Shown: positions 8,893 to 20,625 of the stretch, in pieces
Layout: the number at the start of each line of letters is the position of its first letter
How positions within the stretch are numbered: the stretch's first letter is position 1
NCBI GenBank assembly: GCA_016125275.1
Contig: WGMB01000002.1
Span: forward strand, 718,780 to 782,779
Source of the DNA: Acidobacteriota bacterium
Lineage (GTDB): Bacteria; Acidobacteriota; Terriglobia; Bryobacterales; UBA6623
DNA length: 64,000 bases
Direction of reading: 5' to 3'
The notes under the pieces: generated by a model
Databases searched by the model: none
What the model was told of the DNA's origin: nothing
What the model saw: only the letters and a program-made list of their open reading frames with translations
Position numbers and translations under genes: made by a program

Positions 8893-11144
8893 GGGGCCGT
8901 CAGCGGTTCGTTGAGGATGGGGTACTTCTCTGCATCGGCGTAGTTGAAGTGCCACCACTCGTAGGGATAGACTGAGAAGCCCTCGGCTTCCATGGCGGCG
9001 CGCAGCAGCTCGCGCAGCCAGCGTCGGCGGGAGGTTCCGCCGGGGTACTCGGGGAAGGCCCGCGAGGAGAACTCGTCGTAGCCGCTCGGCAGCAGCGCGG
9101 GCTTGCCGGTTTGCAGGTCGTAGAGAGAGATGTCGGCGGCGGCGCCGCGGTTGTGGATGGAGCCGTTGGCCGGGTTCGCCACGAAGTCCCTCATGGCTTC
9201 CGGCGTCGCTTCCCAGAACATTTTTGTGACGCGCCAGGGCCGGTAGGCGTCGTGCACGAGGATGCCGTAGCCCCTGGGACGCAGGCGTAGGTGGGCGCGG
9301 ACGAGGGCTTCGGCGGCGGGCCGCTGCATGCGGGCGCGGGCGACGGGGTAGAAGCGTTCGCCCATGAAGTTGTTGGTGGTGGCGTAGCGGATGTCGAAGC
9401 GCAGAGTCGGATCGAGGGGCGCCAGGTCGACGAGGTCGGGCTCGAGCAGGCCCTCGGGCCGGGCGGGAGGCTCGGCGGCGTCAGCGATCGCGCGGAGCTC
9501 GGCGATGGGTTTCAGGGGTTCGATGCGGAAGGTCCGGCCGTCCTCGGCGCCGGGGCGACGTGGGAACTCGATGCCGGCCATGACGGCGGCGGTCACGCGC
9601 CCGGAAGAGTCTCGGCGGAAGCGGATCTGCTCGTCATGGTAGAGACCGAAATCCGGAAAGGCCCAGTCGTCCGGCCCGCGCTCGACGAGCGGGTACATCG
9701 GCAGCCACTCGACCAGGGCGCACAGCCTGCCCTGGCGCTCCAGGATGAAGAGAATGTTGTGGTCGAAGCCGTACTCGCCGATCAGCTCGCCCCAGGCCTC
9801 CTTGGCGGCGGGCGGTTCGTCGTCGGGAACCCGCTGGTAGCGCGTTTCGCCGATCGTGACGGCGGAATCCTCGATCGTCACGGGCGTCCCTGAGGTCAGG
9901 CGGCCGTCGGTGACGAAGCCTTCGCCGTCGCGGCGGATCAGGACGCGATGGTAGGGGATGCCTTCGCTCCAGAGCTCGCCGTCGCGGTCGACCAAGCGGA
10001 CGGTCCCGGATTCGGAGGCGTAGAGGCCGGCGGCGGCTTGGCGCGTTGCGGCGTCGACGGGCTGCGGCGGAGTCCACGGCGGAATCTCTTCGCCGGCTTT
10101 CCAGGCCAGGGTGAGCTCCAGGGCGCGGTTGGCGATGCGCCCGACCACGTCGTTGGTGAAGTCTCGGGAAGCAGCGGCGACGACGCCGATCTTCTCGTCG
10201 GGCAAGGCGGCCAACTCGGTCGAAAAGCCGTAGACGGCGCCGCCGTGGCCGATGCGCTTGTGGCCCTGGAACGTCCCCATGGCAAAGCCGAGGCCGAAGC
10301 GGGCTTGCGGGTCGAACTGCGGCTCGAGCATCTTGGCGAAGGTTTCCGGTTCGAGCAGCGGCGCGCCCCGCCGAAAGATCGCCTGCAGCAGGCGGGCCTG
10401 ATCGGGCATGGAGGAGTAGAGATTGCCGGCCGGGACGAGAACATCGAAAGTCGGCGCGGGGAATTCGCGGTCGTAGGTCCACATCAGCGCCTTGGGGATG
10501 CGCGCTTCGAGAGCGGGCAACCGGCCGTAGGAGGAGCTGGTCATCCCCAGCGGCGCCAGGATCTGCTCCCGCATGTGGTCGGCGAAAGGCTTGCCGGCAG
10601 CGGCCTCGACGACGCCACCCACTACCACGAGCGCGGCGTTGGAGTACTTGGTTTTGGACCCTGGCTCGAGGATGGCGCGGGTGGCTTTGAGGCTTTCGAC
10701 GATGGCGGCGATGGACGGCTCGGAGGCGTCGAAGTAGCTGCCGACCGGCGGCTCGCGAACCAGGCCCGAGCGGTGCGCCATCAGATGCCGCAGCGTGATG
10801 TCCTGCGGGAAGTCGTTTTGCGGATGGAAGGCCGGCAGGGCGTCGGCAACCGGAGCGTCGAGGTCGAGGAGCCCCTGTTCGACCAGCCGCATCACCGCAA
10901 TGTCGGTGTAGAGCTTGGAGACCGAGCCGACGCGGTAGACCGAATCCGCCGAGGCTTCGCCGAAGCCTTCCGAAAAGATGGTCTCCTGGTCGTCGACCAC
11001 GGCAATGGAAACGGCTGGGAGCTGCTTGTCAGCGACCTGGTATTCGATGAAGGCGCGAAGCTGGTCGGCGGGGAAGGGTTTGGAGCCACAGCCGAGCCAA
11101 AGGCCGCAGACGAGAACGACGGGCAGCGAGCGGCGGCGGAACAT
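8889..11144 (-). CDS. Serine beta-lactamase-like domain fused to D-Ala-D-Ala dipeptidase (VanX family)
   Basis: 751-aa exported protein with a signal sequence and Cys19 near a poor lipobox. The N-terminal half is a class C beta-lactamase/DD-peptidase fold: S74-V-S-K77, Y167-S-N169 and HGG 300-302 in the KTG position. The C-terminal ~190 residues match D-Ala-D-Ala dipeptidases: SIHNRGAAAD with H664 and D671 as zinc ligands, and EWWHF with E729 (base) and H732. A linker of about 170 aa lies between. Both active sites look intact, so the protein may act on peptidoglycan stem peptides or D-Ala-D-Ala in the periplasm. It overlaps the convergent gene by 4 bases. Confidence 0.88.
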   Translation of the reverse strand: MFRRRSLPVVLVCGLWLGCGSKPFPADQLRAFIEYQVADKQLPAVSIAVVDDQETIFSEGFGEASADSVYRVGSVSKLYTDIAVMRLVEQGLLDLDAPVADALPAFHPQNDFPQDITLRHLMAHRSGLVREPPVGSYFDASEPSIAAIVESLKATRAILEPGSKTKYSNAALVVVGGVVEAAAGKPFADHMREQILAPLGMTSSSYGRLPALEARIPKALMWTYDREFPAPTFDVLVPAGNLYSSMPDQARLLQAIFRRGAPLLEPETFAKMLEPQFDPQARFGLGFAMGTFQGHKRIGHGGAVYGFSTELAALPDEKIGVVAAASRDFTNDVVGRIANRALELTLAWKAGEEIPPWTPPQPVDAATRQAAAGLYASESGTVRLVDRDGELWSEGIPYHRVLIRRDGEGFVTDGRLTSGTPVTIEDSAVTIGETRYQRVPDDEPPAAKEAWGELIGEYGFDHNILFILERQGRLCALVEWLPMYPLVERGPDDWAFPDFGLYHDEQIRFRRDSSGRVTAAVMAGIEFPRRPGAEDGRTFRIEPLKPIAELRAIADAAEPPARPEGLLEPDLVDLAPLDPTLRFDIRYATTNNFMGERFYPVARARMQRPAAEALVRAHLRLRPRGYGILVHDAYRPWRVTKMFWEATPEAMRDFVANPANGSIHNRGAAADISLYDLQTGKPALLPSGYDEFSSRAFPEYPGGTSRRRWLRELLRAAMEAEGFSVYPYEWWHFNYADAEKYPILNEPLTAP

Positions 11145-11214
11145 GGAGCCGCCATCATATCAGCCAGACGGCGGCGGAGCGCCCTGGATCGTGCGATGGT
11201 AGGGGCTGCCGACG

Positions 11215-11655
11215 ATGCGCGTAAGCGAAGATCCCCGGCGGAGGGTTCCGGAGCTGGCCGCGGCCCTGGAGCGCCGAGGGCTGCCGCACCGCTGGCTGCC
11301 GTCCGGCGGCGCGGAAGACGCGGCGGTCACCGCCTGGATCAACACGCATTTCCGGTTTCGCGGCTCGCAGGCGGACTGGTCCGCGGTTCCTGACCATCGC
11401 AGCGTCGCTTGGTCCAACGAAGCCGAAGCCGCCGAAGCGCTGGCCCAGGCCGTGGCCGGCCTGGAGCCGCGGTCGCTGGTGACCGTGACCTGGGGCGACG
11501 CCGGGCTGCCTTCGCTGGAGATCGCGTTGGAAGACGCGCTGGCGGTGGCGGAGGCGATTTTCGAGGCCTCGTTCGACACTTGGATCCTCGAACGCTTTCG
11601 CGGCTGGGCGCTGGAGCTTTACCACGAGGGATCGATGAGCTGGGGATTTCTCTAG
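11215..11655 (+). CDS. Hypothetical protein (146 aa)
   Basis: I do not recognise this protein. It is a soluble, Ala/Glu-rich alpha/beta protein without a signal peptide. It has a conserved-looking aromatic stretch (FDTWILERFRGWALELYH) near the C-terminus. It is framed by the divergent beta-lactamase/VanX gene (70 bases upstream) and the convergent DUF1501 gene (35 bases downstream). Codon usage looks like its neighbours, and the antisense frames show no recognisable domain, so I take this frame as the gene. Confidence 0.6.
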   Translation: MRVSEDPRRRVPELAAALERRGLPHRWLPSGGAEDAAVTAWINTHFRFRGSQADWSAVPDHRSVAWSNEAEAAEALAQAVAGLEPRSLVTVTWGDAGLPSLEIALEDALAVAEAIFEASFDTWILERFRGWALELYHEGSMSWGFL

Positions 11656-11690
11656 GCTCCAGGCCGGGCGCGAATGTACGGCCCGCCGTC

Positions 11691-13133
11691 TTATGACAGC
11701 ATGGGCTCGATGAGCTTGCCGCCGACGTCGGTCAGGCGGAAGTTACGGCCTTGGAACTTGAAGGTCAGCCGGGTGTGGTCCAGGCCGAGCAGGTGCAGGA
11801 TCGTCGCCTGGATGTCGTGGATGTCGATCTCGGTATCGACCGGCGCGAAGCCGAAGTCGTCGGTCCGGCCGACGGTTTGGCCCGGCCGGACGCCCGCGCC
11901 AGCGAACCACATCGTATAGGCGTCAATGTGGTGGTTGCGGCCCACTGACTCGCGCTCCTCGCCCATGGGGGTGCGGCCGAACTCGCCGCCGAAAACCACG
12001 AGGGTGTCTTCGAGCATCCCGCGCTCCTTGAGGTCGCGGATCAGCGCCGCCGTGGGCTGGTCGATCTCGCGGCAACGGTCGGTGAAGGGTTTTCCCAGGT
12101 TGTGAGGGCCGCCGTGGTGGTCCCAGTCCGTATGGTAGAGCTGCACGAAGCGCACGCCCCGCTCGACCAAGCGGCGCGCCAGCAGGCAGTTGTTGGCGTA
12201 GGACTTGGCTCCGGGCTCGGCGCCGTACAGCGCCAGCGTCTTGGGGTCTTCGCCGCCGAGGTCGATCAGCTCCGGAGCGCTCGACTGCATGCGGTAGGCC
12301 ATCTCGTAGCTGGCGATGCGGGTGGAGATCTCGGGGTCGCCGGTCTCGGCCAGCCGCCGCAGGTTGAGCGCACGCAGGGTCTCGAGCGTGCGTCCTTGGC
12401 GGTCGTGATCGAAGCCCTCGGGGTTGGAAAGGTTCAAGATGGGGTCGCCGCCGGACTGGAACGGCACGCCCTGGTAGGCCGTGGGCAAAAAGCCCGCGCC
12501 CCAGTTGAGCGCCCCGCCGCGGGGTCCGCGCGGACCGGATTGCAGCACCACGAAGCCCGGCAGGTTCTCTGACTCGCTGCCGATGCCATAGGTCACCCAG
12601 GCGCCGATCGACGGCCGGCCGAACCGCGGCGAGCCGGTGTTGACCATGATCTTGGCCGGGGCGTGGTTGAAGTTTTCGGTGGCGATGCCGGAGACGAACG
12701 CCAAATCGTCGACGACGCCGCCCAGATGCGGCAAGGTGTCGGAGATCCACTTGCCCGACTTGCCGTACTGCGTGAAGGTGCGCCGCGGCCCCAGCAGCTT
12801 GGGCGTCTCCTTGCTGAAGGAGTCCATGAAGGCGAAGCGCTTGCCTTCCAGGAACGACGGCGGCGTGTTCTCGCCGTCGCGCCGGGCCAGCTCCGGCTTG
12901 TAGTCAAACATTTCGAGCTGGCTCGGGCCGCCCGCCATGAACAGGAAGATGATGTTCTTGGCCTTGGCCGGAAAGTGCGGCTGCTTGGGCGCCATGGGGT
13001 TCTCCGGCGCAGCCTCGCGGCCGAACAGAGACCCGCCCGACAACAGGCCCGCCAGGGCAGCCTGCCCCAGACCGACGCCGCACTGCGAGAAGAAATGGCG
13101 GCGGGTGACGTCAGCGAGCGTGGGCTTCTTCAT
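11691..13133 (-). CDS. DUF1501 protein, exported
   Basis: 480 aa, member of the DUF1501 family (sulfatase-like fold) common in Planctomycetes and Acidobacteria. The N-terminus TRRHFFSQCGVGLGQAALAG is a Tat-type signal. Family stretches include FLFMAGGPSQLEMFDYKP, the LARRLVERGVRFVQLYH region and GGEFGRTPMG. It lies 2 bases downstream of the PSD1-type cytochrome gene, a pairing typical of this family, so the two probably act together at the cell surface. The substrate is not known. Confidence 0.93.
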   Translation of the reverse strand: MKKPTLADVTRRHFFSQCGVGLGQAALAGLLSGGSLFGREAAPENPMAPKQPHFPAKAKNIIFLFMAGGPSQLEMFDYKPELARRDGENTPPSFLEGKRFAFMDSFSKETPKLLGPRRTFTQYGKSGKWISDTLPHLGGVVDDLAFVSGIATENFNHAPAKIMVNTGSPRFGRPSIGAWVTYGIGSESENLPGFVVLQSGPRGPRGGALNWGAGFLPTAYQGVPFQSGGDPILNLSNPEGFDHDRQGRTLETLRALNLRRLAETGDPEISTRIASYEMAYRMQSSAPELIDLGGEDPKTLALYGAEPGAKSYANNCLLARRLVERGVRFVQLYHTDWDHHGGPHNLGKPFTDRCREIDQPTAALIRDLKERGMLEDTLVVFGGEFGRTPMGEERESVGRNHHIDAYTMWFAGAGVRPGQTVGRTDDFGFAPVDTEIDIHDIQATILHLLGLDHTRLTFKFQGRNFRLTDVGGKLIEPMLS

Positions 13134-13135
13134 GG

Positions 13136-15640
<2,505 letters not shown>

Positions 15641-15766
15641 GAACGTGCGAAAGAGCCAAGCCTCTTGGGGCGGTATTGTAGCAGCAACAATCGGTTGCGG
15701 CCGGGCGTTGCGCATCGCCGGTGCGCTGCCCTACGCTGGCCCTGCGGGGCGGAGCCGCAAATTTTC

Positions 15767-16975
15767 ATGAGCGAACGACGACGCGAGTTCCTGAAGACGC
15801 TGTCGAGCTTGCCGCTGATCGGCGGTTTGTTCGCATGCGGAGAGGCCGCTCCCACCGCAGCCCCTATGCGCAACTACCTAGCCGAGCTCGGCGTCAAGCC
15901 CATCATCAACGGCGCCGGCGCCTACACCATGTTCACCGGTTCGCTGATGCAGCGGGAGGTGATCGATGTGATCGCCGAAACCTCCAAGCATTTCGTGCGG
16001 CTCGACGAGTTGCACGACCGCGTCGGCGAGAAGATCGCGGCGCTGGTGGGAGCCGAGGCGGCGATGGTCTCCTCGGGCTGCTTCGGCGCGATGGTCTGCG
16101 GCACGGCCGCCTGCCTGACCGGGACGGACCCGGCGCGGATCGTGCAGATTCCGGACCTGACCGGGATGAAGAGCGAGGTGATCACGCAGAAGTCGCACCG
16201 CTTTCTCTATGACCACGCCGTGCGTGACTGCGGGGTGAAGATCGTGGAGATCGAGACCTTGGCGGAGTTCGAGGCGGCCGTCAGCGAGAAGACGGCGATG
16301 CTGTGGTTTCTGAACAAGCGCAATCCCGACGGCCAGATCAAGCACGAGCAGTGGGTGGAGTTGGGCCGCAAGCACGGCATCCCGACCATGAACGACTGCG
16401 CCGCCGACCTGCCGCCGGTGGAGAACCTCACCAAGTACAACAAGATGGGCTTCGACCTGGTGGCCTTCTCGGGCGGCAAGGGCATCTGCGGCCCCCAGAG
16501 CGCCGGCTTGTTGTTCGGCCGCAAGGATCTGATCCGGGCGGCGCGGCTCAACACCTATCCCAACAGCGATGCGCTGGGCCGCGGGCTGAAGGTGAACAAG
16601 GAAGAGATGATCGGCATGTGGGTGGCGCTCGAGAACTACATGAAGCGCGACCACGAGGCGGACTGGAAGGAGTGGGAGCGGCGGGTGGCCGTGATGGCCG
16701 AGAAGGCCTCGGCGGTCTCCGGCGTGACGACGGAGCCGTTCATTCCGCCGATCGCCAACGAGACGCCCCACCTGCGCATCCGCTGGGATCAGAGCGCGAT
16801 CGCGCTCGAACCGGAGGCCGTGAAGCAGAAGCTGCGCGACGGCGACCCGACGATCGAGGTGATTCCGGGCGAGGGCTACGTGACGGAGAGCGTGGAAATC
16901 GCCGCCTGGATGCTGCAGCCGGGCGAAGCCGAGATCATCGGCGACCGTATCGCCGAGATCCTGCGCGCCGGCTGA
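15767..16975 (+). CDS. SelA-like PLP-dependent enzyme with an export signal
   Basis: 402-aa fold-type I PLP enzyme of the L-seryl-tRNA(Sec) selenium transferase/SelA-like group, with candidate Schiff-base Lys238 in AFSGGKGICGPQ. The N-terminus has twin-Arg-like ERRREFLK, a hydrophobic stretch and LFAC with Cys24 as possible lipobox, so it looks Tat-exported and possibly lipidated. No selB, selD or tRNA-Sec is seen nearby, so selenocysteine synthesis is unlikely; related enzymes act as amino-sugar or amino-acid lyases. The open frame runs upstream to 14048 antisense to the cytochrome gene, but recognisable sequence begins at the ATG at 15767. Confidence 0.82.
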   Translation: MSERRREFLKTLSSLPLIGGLFACGEAAPTAAPMRNYLAELGVKPIINGAGAYTMFTGSLMQREVIDVIAETSKHFVRLDELHDRVGEKIAALVGAEAAMVSSGCFGAMVCGTAACLTGTDPARIVQIPDLTGMKSEVITQKSHRFLYDHAVRDCGVKIVEIETLAEFEAAVSEKTAMLWFLNKRNPDGQIKHEQWVELGRKHGIPTMNDCAADLPPVENLTKYNKMGFDLVAFSGGKGICGPQSAGLLFGRKDLIRAARLNTYPNSDALGRGLKVNKEEMIGMWVALENYMKRDHEADWKEWERRVAVMAEKASAVSGVTTEPFIPPIANETPHLRIRWDQSAIALEPEAVKQKLRDGDPTIEVIPGEGYVTESVEIAAWMLQPGEAEIIGDRIAEILRAG

Positions 16976-17001
16976 CGCTCTCCGGCTCGGCCGCACTGCG
17001 G

Positions 17002-17007
17002 TACACT
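17002..17007 (+). promoter_or_regulatory. -10-like TACACT before the SprT-like gene
   Basis: TACACT lies 14 bases before the ATG at 17022, which would give a leader of about 8 bases. No good -35 or ribosome site is visible. Confidence 0.35.
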
Positions 17008-17021
17008 GAATTCGCGCAACG

Positions 17022-17732
17022 ATGAGACAGCTAACGCTGCCCTTCGACACGCTCGAAGACGCTTTCGCGCGGGCCTTTCGGGAGGTTCAGCCGCGGCTTC
17101 CGCAGCCCTCCTTCGAGATTCGTTTCTATCCTTACGCGAACCTCGACTCGAAGATCCGCCTCGAGGAAGGCCACCGCAAGATCCGGGTCCGGCTGAGCGA
17201 TCAGCTCGAGCAGGCGCCGCGCGCGGTGCAAGAGGCTCTGGCGCACGTTCTGCTGTGCAAGCTCTACCGCAAGCCGACGCCGGCGGAGAAGGAGCGCGCC
17301 TACCGCAGCTTCATCAACCGCGCCGACGTGCGTCGCAGGGCCTTGGAGGTGCGCCGCAACCGGGGGCGCAAGCTGCTCAAGCCGCCCGAGGGAGGCTCCT
17401 ACAACCTCGACGCGATCTTCGATTCGCTCAACGAGATCTACTTCGACGGCTCGATGCGCAAGCCCCGGCTGGGCTGGAGCGTGAGGGCCTCGCGGCGCTT
17501 GCTGGGGCACTATGACCCGGCGCACGATGCCATCGTGATCAGCCGAATCTTCGACACGCCGAAGATTCCCAGCTTCGTCCTGGAATATGTGGTGTATCAC
17601 GAGATGCTGCACTTGAAGCATCCGGTGCAGTACGGGGCCGAGCGGCGCTGCGTCCACTCGGCGGCCTTCCGGGCCGACGAACGCCGCTTTCCGCGCTTCG
17701 CCGAAGCCAACCGATTCCTGCAAGGGCTCTAA
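17022..17732 (+). CDS. SprT-like zinc metalloprotease
   Basis: 236-aa cytoplasmic protein with HEMLH at 193-197 and a likely third ligand His212, as in SprT/Spartan-type proteases. The upstream sequence (FDSLNEIYFDGSMRKPRLGW) is the usual SprT domain entry. The first 120 residues form a basic N-terminal extension (RRALEVRRNRGRKLLKPP) that may bind nucleic acid. Its substrate is unknown. It precedes trigger factor and ClpP by 44 bases, so it sits next to protein quality-control genes. Confidence 0.82.
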   Translation: MRQLTLPFDTLEDAFARAFREVQPRLPQPSFEIRFYPYANLDSKIRLEEGHRKIRVRLSDQLEQAPRAVQEALAHVLLCKLYRKPTPAEKERAYRSFINRADVRRRALEVRRNRGRKLLKPPEGGSYNLDAIFDSLNEIYFDGSMRKPRLGWSVRASRRLLGHYDPAHDAIVISRIFDTPKIPSFVLEYVVYHEMLHLKHPVQYGAERRCVHSAAFRADERRFPRFAEANRFLQGL

Positions 17733-17776
17733 GTCGGCCCCAAGACATCCGTTGCATTGCGATAAGATGAGAGGTC

Positions 17777-19153
17777 TTGGGCGCAAGCCCTTGCGCGAGG
17801 CCCACAGCATTGGAAGCATCGGATATCTGCCGCGGCGAGCTTGACATCGTCGTTCCCTGGGACGAAGTCCACGAAGAGTCGGAGAAGGTTCTCAAGTCGT
17901 TCCGCAAACAAGTTCGGATCCCCGGATTCCGTCCCGGCAAGGCGCCGGATTCGGTGATTCGGATGCGCTACGCCCAGGAGTTGCGCTCGGAGGTGATCGA
18001 GAAGCTCATCGACCGGCACTTCTGGAAGGAAGCCAAGGAACAGGACTACCAGGTCATCGGCACGCCGAAGATTCGGGACATCGAGTTCACCGACGATCAG
18101 CCGTTCAAGTTCCACGCCGAGTTCGAGATCATCCCCGACTTCGAGCTCAAGGAGTACCGTCGGCTGCAGGTGCCCTTCGTCCAACCGGAGGTCTCCGACG
18201 AGGAAGTCGAGGCCGAGATCGAGCGCTTGCGCGATCAGCATTCGAGCTTCAAGAACCTCGACCCGCGCCCGCTCGAAGACGGCGACATCGCGGTGGTGGC
18301 GTTGAAGAGCGAGCCCGTCGAAGGTGCGCCGGCGATCGACCAGGCGGAGACGACGCTCGAGATCGGCTCGGAAGAGACGCTCGAAGGCTTCTCCAACGCT
18401 TTGCGCGGCAAGGCACCGGGCGAGGAAGTGGATTTCTCGGTGACCTACCCGGAGGATTTCGGCAACGAGAGCCTGGCGGGCAAGTCGATCTCGTTCCACG
18501 CCGAGGTCAAGGGCATTCGCGTGAAGGAGCTGCCCGAGGTCGATGACGATTTCGCCGCCGACGTGGGCGACTTTCAGACCGTCGACGAGCTCAAGACGAA
18601 GATCCGCGAGGAGATCGGCGCGCACAAGCGACGGCATGCGATGGAGCATGCCAAGGACAAGATCGTCGACCTGCTGGTGGAGAAGCACGAGTTCCCGGTG
18701 CCGGACCTGCTGGTGAATCAGCAGTTGCGGTCGCGGTTGGAGCGCACGGCGCGGATGTTCGCGCAGCAGGGCGTGGACCTGGAGAACATCCAGCTCGACT
18801 GGAAGCGGCTGGCCGACGAGCAGCGTCCGCGGGCGATCCGCGACGTCAAGGCCGGCCTGCTGCTGGAGCGCATCGCCGAGGTCGAGTCGATCGAAGCGGA
18901 CGCCGCCGAGGTCGATGCGGAAGTGCAGCGCTATGCGCAGCGCAACCGCCTAACGATTGCCGCCGCGCGCAAACAGCTTGCTGATGACGGCGCGCTCGAG
19001 AACATCGAGTCGCACCTGACCAACGAAAAGGTCATGGCCTTCCTGTTCGACGAGGCCGAAAAGATCGATCCTCCCGTTGAGGAGCCGAGTTCCGAGCCCG
19101 CAGAGGCGCCGGCGTCCGAAGAGGCGACCGCGCCCGCAGAGTCCGCGGAGTAG
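17777..19153 (+). CDS. tig: Trigger factor
   Basis: Ribosome-associated chaperone and peptidyl-prolyl isomerase. Residues near the N-terminus carry the ribosome-binding signature (FRKQVRIPGFRPGKAP), then an FKBP-like domain (FSVTYPEDFGNESLAGKSISF) and the C-terminal helical arms, ending in a Pro/Glu/Ala-rich acidic tail. No ATG is in frame: the frame opens at 17771 and offers TTG at 17777 and TTG at 17810. The second has GAGG at good spacing and may be the real start (447 aa). clpP follows after 33 bases, a common pairing. Confidence 0.95.
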   Translation: MGASPCARPTALEASDICRGELDIVVPWDEVHEESEKVLKSFRKQVRIPGFRPGKAPDSVIRMRYAQELRSEVIEKLIDRHFWKEAKEQDYQVIGTPKIRDIEFTDDQPFKFHAEFEIIPDFELKEYRRLQVPFVQPEVSDEEVEAEIERLRDQHSSFKNLDPRPLEDGDIAVVALKSEPVEGAPAIDQAETTLEIGSEETLEGFSNALRGKAPGEEVDFSVTYPEDFGNESLAGKSISFHAEVKGIRVKELPEVDDDFAADVGDFQTVDELKTKIREEIGAHKRRHAMEHAKDKIVDLLVEKHEFPVPDLLVNQQLRSRLERTARMFAQQGVDLENIQLDWKRLADEQRPRAIRDVKAGLLLERIAEVESIEADAAEVDAEVQRYAQRNRLTIAAARKQLADDGALENIESHLTNEKVMAFLFDEAEKIDPPVEEPSSEPAEAPASEEATAPAESAE

Positions 19154-19186
19154 AGCATTCCGACAGGACGCCCCAAGGAGATCCCT

Positions 19187-19813
19187 ATGCCCCAGCACTC
19201 AGAGCCGCCGATCCCGTACGCCCAGCTAGTGCCGATGGTGGTCGAGCAGACCAGCCGCGGCGAGCGCGCCTACGACATCTACTCGCGCCTGCTGCGCGAC
19301 AACATCATCTTCGTCGGCTATCCGATCGACGACACGATCGCGAACCTGATCACGGCCCAGTTGCTGTTTTTGGAGGCCGAGAACCCCGAGCGCGACATCT
19401 GGCTGTACATCAATTCGCCGGGCGGGTCGATCACGGCCGGCATGGCGATCTACGACACGATGCAGTTCGTGCGGCCCGACATCACGACGGTCTGCATTGG
19501 GCAGGCCGCCTCGATGGCCGCCGTGCTGATGGCCGCCGGCGCCAAGGGGAAGCGCTACGCGCTGCCGAACTCGCGCTTTCTGCTGCACCAGCCCTCGATG
19601 AGCGGCTTGGCCGGCCAGGCGACGGACATCATGATCCACGCCACCGAGATCCTGCGCATGCGCGAGCGCCTGAACAAGATCCTGGCGGACGCGACCGGGC
19701 AGACCATCGAGAAGATCAACGCCGACGTCGAGCGTGACTTCATTCTGGAAGCCGACCAAGCCAAGGAGTACGGGCTGGTCGACGAGATCATCCACAAGAA
19801 GGAACAGAGCTAG
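19187..19813 (+). CDS. clpP: ATP-dependent Clp protease proteolytic subunit
   Basis: 208-aa serine peptidase that forms the tetradecameric Clp proteolytic chamber in the cytoplasm. The catalytic Ser109 lies in GQAASMAA and His134 in FLLHQPS, with the Asp in the INADVERD stretch. AAGGAG at 19175-19180 sets the start. It follows tig, but clpX does not follow; sdhC is next after 116 bases, so the unfoldase gene must lie elsewhere. Confidence 0.98.
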   Translation: MPQHSEPPIPYAQLVPMVVEQTSRGERAYDIYSRLLRDNIIFVGYPIDDTIANLITAQLLFLEAENPERDIWLYINSPGGSITAGMAIYDTMQFVRPDITTVCIGQAASMAAVLMAAGAKGKRYALPNSRFLLHQPSMSGLAGQATDIMIHATEILRMRERLNKILADATGQTIEKINADVERDFILEADQAKEYGLVDEIIHKKEQS

Positions 19814-19929
19814 GCGAGGCCTGGTTCGGCTCAGCCGGTTCGACTGTCGGGGATTCCAAGTGGAAATTCCTGAACGGCGGGGGTGCATTCGGCCCCATCG
19901 CTAGAATACGGGAGGTCAGCGCAAAGACG

Positions 19930-20625
19930 ATGAACGGCTTGAACAAGGCTCTATCGTCCACGATCGGCACCAAAGCCGTGGTCGCGGTCACGGGCGCGAT
20001 TTTGGCGTTTTTCGTGCTCGGGCACATGGCGGGGAATCTGCAATTATTCCTCGGCCAAGACGCCGTGAACACCTACGCCGCCACTCTGAAGGGGATGCAG
20101 GGGCCGCTGTGGCTGGCGCGCGTGGTGCTGCTGGCCTCGCTGATCGCCCACATCATGGGCAACCTCAAGCTGCGGGCCCGCAACCAGGCGGCCCGCCCGC
20201 AGGCCTACGCCCAGAAGAAGCCGCTCGAGTCGACGCTGTTCTCGCGCACGATGCTGGTGAGCGGGCTGGTTCTGCTGGCCTTCATCGTCTTCCACCTGGC
20301 GCACTTCACGCTGGGGATGGTCGAGCCGGGGTTCTATGAGCTGCACGACGCCGAGGGCCGCCATGACGTCTTCTCGATGACGGTGCTGAGCTTCCAGCAG
20401 CCGTTGATCGCGATTCCCTACTTGATCGCCATGGCGCTGCTGTTCATGCACTTGGCGCACGGCGTGGCGAGCCTGTTCCAGACGTTCGGGCTGCGCACGC
20501 CGAAGTGGCGGGACGGCATCGATCTGGGCGGTCGGCTGTTCGCCATCGCCGTGGTCGTGGGCAATATCGCCATCGTGCTGGCGTGCTTCGTCGGGCTGAT
20601 CCATCCGGCGCAGGGGGCTTTTTAG
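19930..20625 (+). CDS. sdhC: Succinate dehydrogenase cytochrome b subunit
   Basis: 231-aa membrane anchor with five hydrophobic segments, of the b558 type (single fused anchor) found in Bacteroidetes, epsilonproteobacteria and Acidobacteria. Several membrane histidines (GHMAGN, FHLAHF, HLAHG) can bind two b haems. It passes electrons between succinate and quinone in the TCA cycle. Its stop is immediately followed by the sdhA ATG. A -10-like TAGAAT lies at 19902-19907 and GGGAGG at 19910-19915. Confidence 0.93.
   Translation: MNGLNKALSSTIGTKAVVAVTGAILAFFVLGHMAGNLQLFLGQDAVNTYAATLKGMQGPLWLARVVLLASLIAHIMGNLKLRARNQAARPQAYAQKKPLESTLFSRTMLVSGLVLLAFIVFHLAHFTLGMVEPGFYELHDAEGRHDVFSMTVLSFQQPLIAIPYLIAMALLFMHLAHGVASLFQTFGLRTPKWRDGIDLGGRLFAIAVVVGNIAIVLACFVGLIHPAQGAF

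Noticed and set aside
15767..16975. True selenocysteine synthase (selA)
   Set aside because: No selB, selD or selC in the window, an export signal is present, and no in-frame UGA genes were recognised.
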